Of a stretch of DNA of 64,000 bases, positions 1 to 9,120 are shown piece after piece. Made by a program: the position numbers and the translations under genes. The notes under the pieces were generated by a model that was not told the origin of the DNA, ran no database searches, and worked only from the letters and a program-made list of their open reading frames with translations. Positions within the stretch are counted from its first letter, which is position 1. Every line of letters begins with the position of its first letter. The stretch spans positions 186,001 to 250,000 of the forward strand of contig JADJPW010000003.1 in the NCBI GenBank assembly GCA_016713035.1. The letters are read 5' to 3'. The DNA is from Verrucomicrobiaceae bacterium. Lineage in GTDB: Bacteria; Verrucomicrobiota; Verrucomicrobiia; Verrucomicrobiales; Verrucomicrobiaceae.

Positions 1-1028
1 ACATGAAGCAGGTCAAAGCGCCGAACCAAATAGTAGTAGATGCCATACACAAGGCCGAGGTAAATGCCCACAGGTATAGCGACACTCAGCACCGTAGCGA
101 GCGGGCCAATGTGAGCCTTATGCGCGATGAAATCCGCCGCCACATGCAGCCCCGCGCCAGTGGCGACGATAGACGTGACAATAAGCATCTGCGTGTATCC
201 CCAGACAAAGCCACGCTCCCGATGACCATGCAAGATAGCGGCTGATGGCAGCATGTAATACACCCACCACATGCCAAACGTGAGCCCCACACCCGCTAGA
301 CCGACAAAGGCGACATCCAGCGTCCAGCCGTATTGCTCAATCACTGCGGACAGCGTTGCCACCGTTCCCACCACCCCTTCACCGAGTGCAATGATGGCAA
401 ATAGACTGTATCTCTCCGCGATATGATGGGCGTGCCATGGAGTGCCGCCATCCTTGCGCTCAGCTAAGACGGGGCCGAGCATCTCGATCAGGGCTAAGAC
501 GCCTATCGCGATGTAGCGAGCACCAAATGGAAGGTTCACAAAAACCAGCGCCACCCAACCGACCTGAGCCAGCGAGATCATGAAAGCGTAGGTAAGACAA
601 GCGCTGCGACGGGCGGGATCCTGCTTGGCTGCACGCACCCACTGAAAGACCATCGCGACACGCATCACGACGTAGCCCACCACCATGACGGAGTTATCAA
701 TTCGGTAGCCCTGCTCAACAGAGGCGAACATGCTGGGCAGACCGATCGCCAGCACCAACACACCGATCATTTGCACCATGGTCACCAGACGAAAAACCCA
801 GTCGTCGGTGTCGTAGGCAGAGGAGAACCAGGAGAAGTTCACCCAGGCCCAGCATATTGCAAAGCTCGCGATTCCAAATCCCATCAATCCCGCATGATAG
901 TGCCCCTCACCCACAGCATGAGCCAGGCGCGATGCCGCGATGCCGAACGCGATGACGAAGGTTAGATCAAACAACAGCTCCAGAGGTGTCGCCACTCGCT
1001 GCCCTTGATGCGGGTCACGTCCGGCCAT
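1..1028 (-). CDS. LtrA-like (low temperature requirement A) membrane protein, 3' end outside window
   Basis: The reverse strand is open from an ATG at 1028 to the window edge, giving 342 codons and no stop, so the C-terminus is missing. The N-terminus contains ATPLELLFDLTFVIAFG, the hallmark opening of the LtrA family, followed by many hydrophobic helices such as ASFAICWAWVNFSWF and MWWVYYMLPSAAIL. LtrA proteins are polytopic inner-membrane proteins of unclear biochemical role, named from a cold-growth mutant of Listeria. The assignment rests on the N-terminal motif and the membrane topology. The next gene upstream, at 1308, is on the same strand but about 280 bases away, and I see no clear regulatory element in that gap. 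Confidence 0.85.
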   Translation of the reverse strand, partial: MAGRDPHQGQRVATPLELLFDLTFVIAFGIAASRLAHAVGEGHYHAGLMGFGIASFAICWAWVNFSWFSSAYDTDDWVFRLVTMVQMIGVLVLAIGLPSMFASVEQGYRIDNSVMVVGYVVMRVAMVFQWVRAAKQDPARRSACLTYAFMISLAQVGWVALVFVNLPFGARYIAIGVLALIEMLGPVLAERKDGGTPWHAHHIAERYSLFAIIALGEGVVGTVATLSAVIEQYGWTLDVAFVGLAGVGLTFGMWWVYYMLPSAAILHGHRERGFVWGYTQMLIVTSIVATGAGLHVAADFIAHKAHIGPLATVLSVAIPVGIYLGLVYGIYYYLVRRFDLLH

Positions 1029-1307
1029 TTTTCGGCGATGATGATGGAGCAAGTCGGCGTCAGGCGTGGTCGATGGAGTGGAGTGCATGAAAGAGCAGTT
1101 GTTGTGCTGCCAACGCGATAGCTACCGCCCCATGGTTGGGCAAGAGAGATGAAGCTTATTTGCCACCAGCTCAGAGAACAGCACGCACCAGTTCCACTGC
1201 GATTACGACCGACAGGCTCGAACAAGAAACAAGGCTAAATGTTCACAACCTCCCTAACTTATCACTCAACTCCTGGCCGTAATTTCGGGAGGTGGCCACC
1301 TCCCTGC

Positions 1308-3464
1308 TCACTGGATGAAGATGAACTGCTGGGTGTTGAGGAGCGCGAAGATGAGGTCTTCGGGGGTGGTGAGGCCGGAGCGGGTCCAGGTGGCTTTTTC
1401 GGCTGGGGTGGGGCTGCGTGTGAGGAGGGTGCGGTAGATGATTTCGAGCTGCTCGTCGGGTGTGCGGGCGGTGCTGAGCTGGAGCCGGAGCTGGGTGTGG
1501 GGCTGTAGGATGGTGGCGAAGAGCTCGCTGTTCATGAGGACGAGTGCCTGGGGCATGCTGGCGTCGCTGCTGGCGTTGTCGATGAGGTCGCGGTCGCTTT
1601 GGCCGAATTCGCGTAAATAGTGACCGCGGGGGGCTGGGGAGTCGAGCTGGGCGGCGCGGGGCCAGTCGCGGTAGTGGGCTTCGCGGGCTTTGAGGTAGGC
1701 GGGGAGCTCGGTGAGCTGAAAATGGGCGGCTTCTTGGCGGTAGATGGTTTCGCGGGCTTGGGCGGCGTTTTTTTCGTCCTGTGGGATGCGCTGGTCGGCG
1801 TCGTAGCCGGGGATGGAGATGTAGTCGCGGTTTTGGCCGGTTTTTTTGAGTTCTTCGAGGGTGGGCCTGCGCACGGGGATGGGCGGTGGGGCGGGATGAC
1901 CGGTTTTTTTCTCGTAAAGCCGTGCGACGGCGGGTACGACGACGTGGTCGTGGATACCGGTGCGGGCGGTGAATTCGATGCTGCGGATTTCGAGGTTGAG
2001 TTTTTCGATGAGGGGCTTGTCTTTGGCTTTTTGGGCGGCGGTGTAGGCGTCACGGAGAGGTTTGGAGCGCTGCTGGATGGCTTCGTAGCCGAGACTGGCT
2101 TTGGCGGCTCCATCGAAGATTTCCTGGGCGGTGAGGAGGTCGAGCGCGTCGCTGAGCTTGCCGCGATAGGTGATCTTGGAGGCCATTTCGCTGTCGATGC
2201 CGTGTCGGTGGGGTAGATCGGGGGTAGGATGAATGAGGGTGACGAAGCTGTCGTAGATCTGCTCTGCGGTCATGCGGCGGAGCATGGGACCGGTGAAGTG
2301 GTAGGTCTCTCCGGCGGTGTGCTCGGTGTGGGTGGCTTGGTTTTGATAGGCGGTGGTGTTGTAGAGGATGCGGAGGTAGGCGCGGAGGTCGTAGCGGAGG
2401 CTGATCATGAGCTTTTCGAGGTGGCGCATGAGGGCGGGGTGCGAGGGGACGGTGCTGTCCATGATTTCATCGACGGGCTCGATGAGGCCGTGGCCGAAGA
2501 CTTTTTTCCAAAGCCGATTGGCGATGACGGTGGTGAAGCGTGGGTTTTCTGGAGACGTCATCCAGGCGGCAAAGGTGCGCAGATCGCCGGTGAGTGGCTG
2601 TCCGAGCATGGTGGCGGGCTGGATGATGGCGTGCGGCTTGGCATCAGGGTAAACGTAGTCGTGGGGGAGCTTCAGGATGCGCTCGGGTAGGGCGGCGACC
2701 TTGCTGTAGCGGACGAAGTCACCGAGGTTTTCGAAGACGCGGCCCATGTGCTTGCTGTGGATGGCGAGCTCGGGTTTTTTGCGTGCTTCGATCATGAGTG
2801 CGTTGGCTCCTTTTTGCTGGGAGATGCCGGTGAAGTTGGTCTCCAGTGGGTAGGTGAAGGCGGCCATCTGGTAGAACTGCATCTGGGTCCATTTATCGAA
2901 GGGATGGTTGTGGCACTGGGCGCACTCGATGCGGGTGCCGAGGAAGACGCGGGTGGTGTTGGATAAATTATCGAGCGGCATGCCGAGATCGCGCATGTAG
3001 TAGCCGATGGCGGAGTTATCCCAGACTTTGCCCTGGGCGGTGAGTAGCTCACGGACGAGTGCGTCGTAGGGCATGTTTTCGCGGAGGCGGCGCTTGATGT
3101 GGTGGAGGTAGGGCTTGCTGGTCATGTCGCCCTGAGCGCTGTTGGCACGGGACTGGATGCGCAGTAAGTCAGCCCAGAAGTGGAAGAAGTGGGCGGTGTG
3201 GCCTTCGCTGGCGAGCAGGGCATCGATGAGGCGGGCTCGTTTATCCGGTGCGGTGCTGCGGTGAAAGGCCTGTGCTTCGTCGAGGGTGGGGATGCGGCCG
3301 ATGATGTCGAGATGGATGCGGCGGACGAAGGTATCGTCACTGGCGGGCGGATTGGGCTTGAGGTGATGCTTTTGCCAACCCTGAGCGAGGAGGCTGTCTA
3401 TCTCACGAGCAGGCTCTGCGGCAGCCAGCAAAGTGGGTAGGACGAGTAGAAGGAGAAATCGCAT
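1308..3464 (-). CDS. Secreted DUF1549/DUF1553 (PSCyt2/PSD1) domain protein
   Basis: 718 residues. The start at 3464 is chosen because it gives a classic signal peptide, MRFLLLLVLPTLLAAAEP; the frame stays open upstream but reads into the ABC gene as low-complexity sequence. DUF1549 follows, with FVRRIHLDIIGRIPTLDEA at about residues 48-66. A CxxC (ECAQCHNHPFDKW) lies in the middle. DUF1553 is C-terminal, with VIANRLWKKVFGHGLIEPVD. These families are abundant in Planctomycetes and Verrucomicrobia, are exported, and have been linked by context to polysaccharide or redox degradation; their biochemical function is unproven. Members usually sit beside a DUF1501 gene, but none is found here. There is no N-terminal cytochrome-type domain, unlike the homologue at 61203-64000. 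Confidence 0.9.
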   Translation of the reverse strand: MRFLLLLVLPTLLAAAEPAREIDSLLAQGWQKHHLKPNPPASDDTFVRRIHLDIIGRIPTLDEAQAFHRSTAPDKRARLIDALLASEGHTAHFFHFWADLLRIQSRANSAQGDMTSKPYLHHIKRRLRENMPYDALVRELLTAQGKVWDNSAIGYYMRDLGMPLDNLSNTTRVFLGTRIECAQCHNHPFDKWTQMQFYQMAAFTYPLETNFTGISQQKGANALMIEARKKPELAIHSKHMGRVFENLGDFVRYSKVAALPERILKLPHDYVYPDAKPHAIIQPATMLGQPLTGDLRTFAAWMTSPENPRFTTVIANRLWKKVFGHGLIEPVDEIMDSTVPSHPALMRHLEKLMISLRYDLRAYLRILYNTTAYQNQATHTEHTAGETYHFTGPMLRRMTAEQIYDSFVTLIHPTPDLPHRHGIDSEMASKITYRGKLSDALDLLTAQEIFDGAAKASLGYEAIQQRSKPLRDAYTAAQKAKDKPLIEKLNLEIRSIEFTARTGIHDHVVVPAVARLYEKKTGHPAPPPIPVRRPTLEELKKTGQNRDYISIPGYDADQRIPQDEKNAAQARETIYRQEAAHFQLTELPAYLKAREAHYRDWPRAAQLDSPAPRGHYLREFGQSDRDLIDNASSDASMPQALVLMNSELFATILQPHTQLRLQLSTARTPDEQLEIIYRTLLTRSPTPAEKATWTRSGLTTPEDLIFALLNTQQFIFIQ

Positions 3465-3499
3465 GCAGACAGGCAAACGAGCTGGTGTGGCAGGTTCTT

Positions 3500-4579
3500 T
3501 TAGTCCGCCGCTCGCAGCAGCCGGGCATCTTCGGGGGCAAAGGTGACGACTAGGGTGTCTCCGGGCATGGCCGGTGTGTTCTCTGCCTGCATGGTGAGTG
3601 TGTGGGGGCCGGCTTGGAGTGTGAGACGCTGATGGGGGCCGTGGTAGGCGGTGGCGGTGACTTGGGCGGTGATGGCATTCTCCTGGGGCTGGGGGCCGGT
3701 GGCCAGCCGGAGGCGCTCTGGGCGTAGCATGAGGTGCAGAGCCTCGCCTGGGCTGGGAGCTGGATCTGGGGTAGCGGCGAGTAGCTGGCCAAGGCCTTCC
3801 ACATGCACTTGAGTGAGATTTTGCGCCTGTAAACCGAGCACGCGTGCAGGGAGGAGGCATGCATCACCGACAAAGGCGGCGATGCGGGTGGTGCGGGGTG
3901 ACTGGTAGAGTCCGCGGGGTGTGTCCACTTGCTCGACACGGCCTGCATGCATGACGGCGACGCGGTCGCTGAGGCTGAGTGCCTCCCCCTGATCATGGGT
4001 GACGTAGATGAAGGTGGTGCCAGTGGCGGCATGGAGGCTGCGCAGCTCGGTGAGGAGGTGCTGGCGGAGTTTTAAATCGAGCGCGGCGAGCGGCTCATCG
4101 AGCAGGAGGAGGCGGGGCCGATTGACGAGGGCACGGGCGATGGCGATGCGCTGACGCTGACCGCCGCTGAGCTGGGCGGGCTTTTTTTCGGCATGCGGTG
4201 TCATTTGGATCATTTCGAGCATGTCGGCGACGGCAGCGGCGGTCTCTGCGCGGGGTCTGCCAGCCATGCGGGGTCCAAAGGCGATATTTTCCCGTGCACT
4301 GAGGTGGGGAAAGAGGGCATAGTTTTGAAACACGGTGTTCACGGGTCTGCGCTCGGGTGGCAGGGCGGTGATGTCTTGGCCATCGAGGAGGATGCGGCCT
4401 GCATCTGGCTGCTCAAAGCCGGCGATGAGGCGCAGGAGGGTGGTCTTGCCACAGCCACTAGGGCCGAGGAGGGAGAAAATCTCTCCAGCAGAGATCTCTA
4501 GCGATACACGATCGACAGCGTGGTGGGTGCCAAAGCTGCGAGAGATGTTTTCGATGGTCAAAAAGGCGTGATCGGCCAT
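3500..4579 (-). CDS. potA: PotA-type ABC transporter ATP-binding protein
   Basis: 359 residues from the ATG at 4579; upstream in-frame codons (to 4693) look non-coding and overlap the divergent gene. Walker A GPSGCGKTT is at 39-47, the Q-loop stretch VNTVFQNYALFPH at 80-92 is typical of the PotA/spermidine-putrescine subfamily, the signature LSGGQ is at 137-141, Walker B LLLLDEP at 157-163 and the H-loop His is at 195. The roughly 130-residue C-terminus fits a TOBE_2 regulatory domain. The protein should energise import of polyamine or another small solute, but no permease or binding protein lies nearby, so the substrate is not established. It could equally be a CysA- or FbpC-like member. Confidence 0.85.
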   Translation of the reverse strand: MADHAFLTIENISRSFGTHHAVDRVSLEISAGEIFSLLGPSGCGKTTLLRLIAGFEQPDAGRILLDGQDITALPPERRPVNTVFQNYALFPHLSARENIAFGPRMAGRPRAETAAAVADMLEMIQMTPHAEKKPAQLSGGQRQRIAIARALVNRPRLLLLDEPLAALDLKLRQHLLTELRSLHAATGTTFIYVTHDQGEALSLSDRVAVMHAGRVEQVDTPRGLYQSPRTTRIAAFVGDACLLPARVLGLQAQNLTQVHVEGLGQLLAATPDPAPSPGEALHLMLRPERLRLATGPQPQENAITAQVTATAYHGPHQRLTLQAGPHTLTMQAENTPAMPGDTLVVTFAPEDARLLRAAD

Positions 4580-4691
4580 GGGGTAGATATGGGAGCCGTG
4601 AACATCCCAGGTGGCAAGGTGCTTGCGGCATCTCCTACGCGTGCGAGGGTTCTCTTTTTCTCGCCCCCCTTCCCTCTCAACACCTATCAAC

Positions 4692-6821
4692 ATGTCGGAC
4701 CGGTTTCAGACGCTACAATACCTCGAAGAGAGCACGGCTTGTGTTTTGCGCCTCGCGCGGGATACGCGGTTGCAGATGGATGTGGTGCAGCGCATCTACA
4801 AAAACAATGCGGCGGAGCATGTAGCGGGACTCCAGGCTTTATACACCAATCTGGCCGCGGTGGAGTCTCCGCATGTGGAGCGGGTGCTGGAGTGCGGGAG
4901 GGATGAAAATGGGGCTTTTTTCACACTGACAGCGGCTCCTCGGCATGGAGTGGCACTGACAGAGCTACTGCGGCGTGGGCCAGTGAATGCAGCGGAGTTC
5001 GAGGTGCTCGCAAGGCAACTCCTTGATGCTCTGGAGGCACTCCAGGATCACGGAGTCGTGCATGGCACGCTCACGGCCCATCACATCCGCATCAGTGGCA
5101 CGGCGGCAGCGGAGTGGAAGGTGGTGGTGGATGGATTCGGCACCGGATTCGAGGCGAAATCGACCACCGAGGAAGACCAAGTGACTGCGTATCGCTGCGC
5201 TGCGCCCGAGCAATGGCAGGGTGGCACGGCACGGCGGCGCACGGATATTTATGCGCTGGGCTGTGTCTTATATGAAGCCCTGGCGGCACGGCCTGCCTTT
5301 GAGTCCCGGTCGCTGAAAGGATTGCGCACAAAGCATCTCGGCCACGATTTGCCGCCGCTGGAGAAGCAGGCTCCGCATGTGCCACGCTGGATGACGGCAT
5401 GGGTGATGAGCCTCATCGTGGCTGATCCAGATACGCGTCCGCGAAAGGCCACCGTGGTAAGAGAGACTTTTCTGCTGCGGGATACGACACGTGTGCCGGT
5501 AGCTGCGCCAATGCCTGTGGCCCCGGAGCTGGTGCATCCGCAGGGGCTCTCGGCACCAGTTTCACTACCGCCGCAGCGCCCGGTGCTGCATGCGACGGCT
5601 AGGACGATCCCCATCGCCGTGGGGCCCAATGTCGGCCCGACTCAGCCCCCGCGCCGCCCACTACCTGCGGCTGCCAAATCGCCTGTGAGTGCCCCAGTGG
5701 CCCAGGTGCGGCCAAAAAGTGCCGCGAAGTCAAAAATGCCCCTCGGAGCGATCGCTGTGATCATCGTGGTCCTCAGCCTTGCTGGCTGGTGGGTGCTAAA
5801 ACCGGCTGCTGGCTCCAAAAGTAGCTCCACAGGCTCTAGCAGCACCTCCCCGCGCATCATCGACATCGGCACGGATGGTCTGATGAAGGGTTTTCGTGAT
5901 CTAGGCAGCTTCCGGCAGCGATATTATGCAGGAGAGGATTCGGCGAAGGCGCCAAACCTGCCTGGCGGCGTGGCGAAGCCTCTGGCCTATGATCAGCTCT
6001 ACGCCTGGTTCCGCCCCGGCTCAGGCATCAATACCTTCTCTGGCAGTGATGATGACAAACCAGGTCGTGTCACGGACACGGTGGCGCTGTGGCATGATCT
6101 CGGGCCAGTGAGCGGTGATAATGCGCTGGCTGTCCTGCCCTGGGATGTCGGGACGGCAAGGCGTATCACTTTCCAGATGCTCAAGCCAGATGCGAAGAAG
6201 CTCCCGCTGCCCGGCCCGCGCCATTTTGTGGTCTTTGGAGCGAGCAGCAGCGCCCCAGAGGCCACGCTGGGCTTCATCGGACGCGGACAGGGTAAGGCGG
6301 TGCCATTTGCAGATGCGGCCTCCAGCGGTGCCACGCTAGCGGTGGTTTTTTATCAAGATGCGAGCAAGCGGCCAAAGGACTCGATCGTAGCGCATGTGAA
6401 TTTCGGAGATGGTTCCATGGCACTCAAAACAGACAGTGAAGGGCATGCGTTTTTTGCCATGGGGCATGTCGGCGCTCAAGCAACGGCCGCCAGCCGCGTG
6501 CGGAGGATCGAAGTGCCCGCTCTGGATGCGACGATACCGACTGTGGCCCTGGCGACATGGCGCACGAACGGAGCGATCTCGGTGCATTTACTCAATGCAA
6601 AGGGGGCTGTGGCAGATGGAGCCGTGCAAATCCCTGCGCCAGCGCAGACGCTCCAAAACATTGCCCTCGGGGGAGACGCTTACTGGACCTACCGCGACGC
6701 GGGCAGCGCCAAATCGCCCTTCTATGGAGGCGTGGCTGAGCTACGTCTGTATGCAGCAGCTCTGGCAGAGTCGGATCAGCAAAAGCTCATCGAGGAACTG
6801 CGCCGCGAGTACTTCCCATGA
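4692..6821 (+). CDS. Predicted pseudokinase with one TM segment and LamG-like C-terminal domain
   Basis: 709 residues from the ATG at 4692. Residues 1-270 align in order with a bacterial Ser/Thr (Hanks-type) kinase: HGVVHGTLTAHHIRI (120-134) is the catalytic loop, VVVDGFGTG (145-152) the DFG region, AAPEQW the APE motif (about 170-175), and TDIYALGCVLYEAL the F-helix. The HRD motif has become HGT and the loop Lys and Asn are Thr and His. The VAVK lysine position reads VVQR. Catalysis is therefore unlikely. A Pro/Ala linker is followed by one membrane helix (IAVIIVVLSLAGWWVL, about 352-367). The outer part ends in the LamG/ConA-like pattern AELRLYAAALAESDQQKLIEEL. It transcribes away from the ABC gene and converges on the 6826 protease. 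Confidence 0.8.
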   Translation: MSDRFQTLQYLEESTACVLRLARDTRLQMDVVQRIYKNNAAEHVAGLQALYTNLAAVESPHVERVLECGRDENGAFFTLTAAPRHGVALTELLRRGPVNAAEFEVLARQLLDALEALQDHGVVHGTLTAHHIRISGTAAAEWKVVVDGFGTGFEAKSTTEEDQVTAYRCAAPEQWQGGTARRRTDIYALGCVLYEALAARPAFESRSLKGLRTKHLGHDLPPLEKQAPHVPRWMTAWVMSLIVADPDTRPRKATVVRETFLLRDTTRVPVAAPMPVAPELVHPQGLSAPVSLPPQRPVLHATARTIPIAVGPNVGPTQPPRRPLPAAAKSPVSAPVAQVRPKSAAKSKMPLGAIAVIIVVLSLAGWWVLKPAAGSKSSSTGSSSTSPRIIDIGTDGLMKGFRDLGSFRQRYYAGEDSAKAPNLPGGVAKPLAYDQLYAWFRPGSGINTFSGSDDDKPGRVTDTVALWHDLGPVSGDNALAVLPWDVGTARRITFQMLKPDAKKLPLPGPRHFVVFGASSSAPEATLGFIGRGQGKAVPFADAASSGATLAVVFYQDASKRPKDSIVAHVNFGDGSMALKTDSEGHAFFAMGHVGAQATAASRVRRIEVPALDATIPTVALATWRTNGAISVHLLNAKGAVADGAVQIPAPAQTLQNIALGGDAYWTYRDAGSAKSPFYGGVAELRLYAAALAESDQQKLIEELRREYFP

Positions 6822-6825
6822 GCCA

Positions 6826-8829
6826 TCACGGAATCGTGAGGCTCTCTGAGGTCTCGATATTGAGCGTAGCGTCGTAGGTGAGGCCACTTTTCACCGCATT
6901 GTTGACGGTGAAGGTGAGGACGCCGGGGGAGGTGAGGCGTGGGCTGACGAATCCTGCTACACCCGTGCGGCTGGTTTTTGCAGAGACGGATTTGGTGGTG
7001 ACGCCGGACCAGTTCGCATAAACGATCACGCCAGAGACTGGGCGGCCCGCTTTGTCGAGCACGGTGACGCGTGCCGTGACCTGGGTGCCGCGTGAGGTGG
7101 TGGAGGATACCAGCGAGATGGAGGAAATGCTCATGCGGGCATCCACGGGTGCCGGATTGACTTGGATGACGGTGCTAGCGGTAGCAGTGAGGCCGTCGTT
7201 ATCCGTGACGATGAGGGATGCGGTGTAGGTGCCAGCGGCCTGATACACATGGACCGGATTGGCCACCGTCTCAGGCGCAGAGCCATCACCGAAATCCCAG
7301 CGGAAGCTGCTGATCGTGCCATCTGGGTCATAGCTGCCATTGCTGGAGAAGGAGACTGTCAACGGCACGGTGCCAGTGGTAGGAGCACTCTGCGACACGC
7401 TCGCGATGGGGACCATACCGCTCACTGGCGGCACCACGGCGCTGAGTCCATAGACCCCGAGGCTGCCGTAGTCACTGTATCCAGTGCTGCTGTCTCCCAC
7501 TCCAGCACCATCGACCGCGAGATAGTATGTGCCGCCCGTGAGTGTGGCACTGAGCTGGCCAGGGAGGCCTGCTGGATTCTCAGTGGCGAGCAATGTGCCT
7601 GCACTGTCATAAAGTGAGAGCTGGATGTCGAGATTCGGTCCAAGCGCAGCGGGTTGGGCCTGAAAAGTAGCGGCTCCCGCACCTGCGGCGAAGCGAAAAA
7701 GGTCTGCGTCTGTCCGTGTGCTGATGAGGCCCTGCGCGGAGATGCTGCCACCTGCGCTACCAATATCTGTCGCCGTGGTCTGCGTCCCTGCGTGGTCATC
7801 TGTAGCTGCCACGACGCCATAGCTCGCCATCACAGCGATGTCGTCCTGGGTGTTGTTTGCATTGGGATACTCACCACGGCTCCATTGTGTCACCGCTTTA
7901 TAATAACCGACGCCCATGATCGGAGCCCAGTCGCCATGACCAGCGTAATACTCCGTGATATTGGTCTGTCCGTCATGATTGAGCCCTAGAGTGTGTCCAG
8001 CCTCATGGCTCGCAGCTTCCGCCGTGTACTTATCATGACCACCGCCCAACTGCGCAGTAAAAACAAAGCAAGGCGTGTCCGTATTCCAAGTGAAGGAGCC
8101 CAGATAGGCCACTCCGCCCGCTCCAGAGCCAAACCAGTCGTAACAACTGCCGCCCACACATACCCGCACTCCAAAAGCCGTATCGGTACTGCCACTGCGA
8201 GTCAAGGCAGCCGCACCGGGGTCCTCCGTCGTCACATCGACATCGAAAGGGGCGTAATCCTCCGCCACGCGACGCCAAATGGCCTCGATGCGAGTGGCTT
8301 CTGTCGTGCTCACAGTCGTGGGACTGCCGTCGAGGTCGAAAGGAGGCGTCGTGATGGCTGCCCCGGAAGTGAAATTCGAGTTCCAGTAGGTGCCGGTGGT
8401 CGTATGGCCGTCGAAATCGAGATAAATCTTCCGCAGGGAGTCTGGGCGGCTGTGGAGCAAGGGTTTCGCCGCCGTGGTGCTCGGCGTTTGCGGCTGGAGG
8501 AGGCTGTCGGTCCCTGTGGCTCCAGTAGCAGCCTGTGGCGGCACTTCGCAAGCGTAGTACATATGCGCCTGCCTATCTGCGCAGAGGCAGCGATCACGAG
8601 CGATGAGTTTTCTGAATTCTGAACCCGTGCTGCCATGATGTGGAGCCACTTGATTGAGGAAGGCGGACGACATCGTCACCAAGTCGCGATTCTTGAGATT
8701 GCGGCTAAAGCGATAGTTCGGCAGACTTGGACGCTCCACCACGGCCTCAGCTAGGGCACTCATCGAAAAGCTGCCCAGAGTGAGAGCAATCGCAGACGCT
8801 AGTTGTAATTTCGAGAATGCATTTTTCAT
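6826..8829 (-). CDS. Secreted metzincin-type metalloprotease with PPC and PKD domains
   Basis: 667 residues. The signal peptide is MKNAFSKLQLASAIALTLG to about residue 27. The zinc motif HEAGHTLGLNHDG at about 275 has the HExxHxxGxxHD form of metzincins, and APIMGVGYY downstream fits the Met-turn. A pre-peptidase C-terminal (PPC) type domain follows (DADLFRF ... GTYYLAVDG). A PKD domain comes next (FSSNGSYDPDGTISSFRWDFGDGS ends about residue 520), then a C-terminal Ig-like domain. It is predicted to be an exported protease that degrades protein outside the cell; the substrate is unknown. Its 3' end is only 4 bases from the converging pseudokinase gene. Confidence 0.88.
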   Translation of the reverse strand: MKNAFSKLQLASAIALTLGSFSMSALAEAVVERPSLPNYRFSRNLKNRDLVTMSSAFLNQVAPHHGSTGSEFRKLIARDRCLCADRQAHMYYACEVPPQAATGATGTDSLLQPQTPSTTAAKPLLHSRPDSLRKIYLDFDGHTTTGTYWNSNFTSGAAITTPPFDLDGSPTTVSTTEATRIEAIWRRVAEDYAPFDVDVTTEDPGAAALTRSGSTDTAFGVRVCVGGSCYDWFGSGAGGVAYLGSFTWNTDTPCFVFTAQLGGGHDKYTAEAASHEAGHTLGLNHDGQTNITEYYAGHGDWAPIMGVGYYKAVTQWSRGEYPNANNTQDDIAVMASYGVVAATDDHAGTQTTATDIGSAGGSISAQGLISTRTDADLFRFAAGAGAATFQAQPAALGPNLDIQLSLYDSAGTLLATENPAGLPGQLSATLTGGTYYLAVDGAGVGDSSTGYSDYGSLGVYGLSAVVPPVSGMVPIASVSQSAPTTGTVPLTVSFSSNGSYDPDGTISSFRWDFGDGSAPETVANPVHVYQAAGTYTASLIVTDNDGLTATASTVIQVNPAPVDARMSISSISLVSSTTSRGTQVTARVTVLDKAGRPVSGVIVYANWSGVTTKSVSAKTSRTGVAGFVSPRLTSPGVLTFTVNNAVKSGLTYDATLNIETSESLTIP

Positions 8830-9021
8830 GGTTTTGCAATTATTATAATAACCATGTCATGCGCAAGGAATCTTTATTACGTCTTTACGAAGGAATGACA
8901 TCTTAACCAGAATGGTGTTTCACAGATAAGCCTGTAGCCGTTTTCAGATCGCGAGGCATCTCGTCCATTTCGCTCGCTAAAACCTCATTTGGGGATAGCA
9001 CCAGAAATTCACGCCACTTTG

Positions 9022-9040
9022 GTCAATTGGTTAGATTGAC
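9022..9040. promoter_or_regulatory. Inverted repeat in divergent intergenic region, possible operator
   Basis: GTCAAT and ATTGAC form a 6-bp inverted repeat separated by 7 bases. It lies about 80 bases before the PEP-CTERM gene in the 291-bp region between two divergent secreted-protein genes. The right arm overlaps TTGACG (9036-9041), a good -35 match for the PEP-CTERM gene, but the -10 candidate 17 bases later (TAATCC) is poor. The remainder of 8830-9120 is comparatively AT-rich with no other structure I can name. A regulator site is inference only. Confidence 0.3.
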
Positions 9041-9120
9041 GTTTTCCTCAAAACAAATTAATCCCGAGCCTGTTAGTTTCTAAGTCTCCCCACACTGACA
9101 TCTATCCGCTATCAACCATC

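Noticed and set aside
1620..2690. Long plus-strand frames rich in Gly, Val and Glu
   Set aside because: They are antisense shadows of the DUF1553 gene with no homology.
3465..3860. N-terminal extension of the DUF1549/DUF1553 frame
   Set aside because: It is Pro/Arg/His-rich, overlaps the ABC gene, and the start at 3464 gives a proper signal peptide.
6822..6850. Short hairpin at the convergence of the pseudokinase and protease genes
   Set aside because: The stem is bulged, has no T-run and falls within coding sequence.
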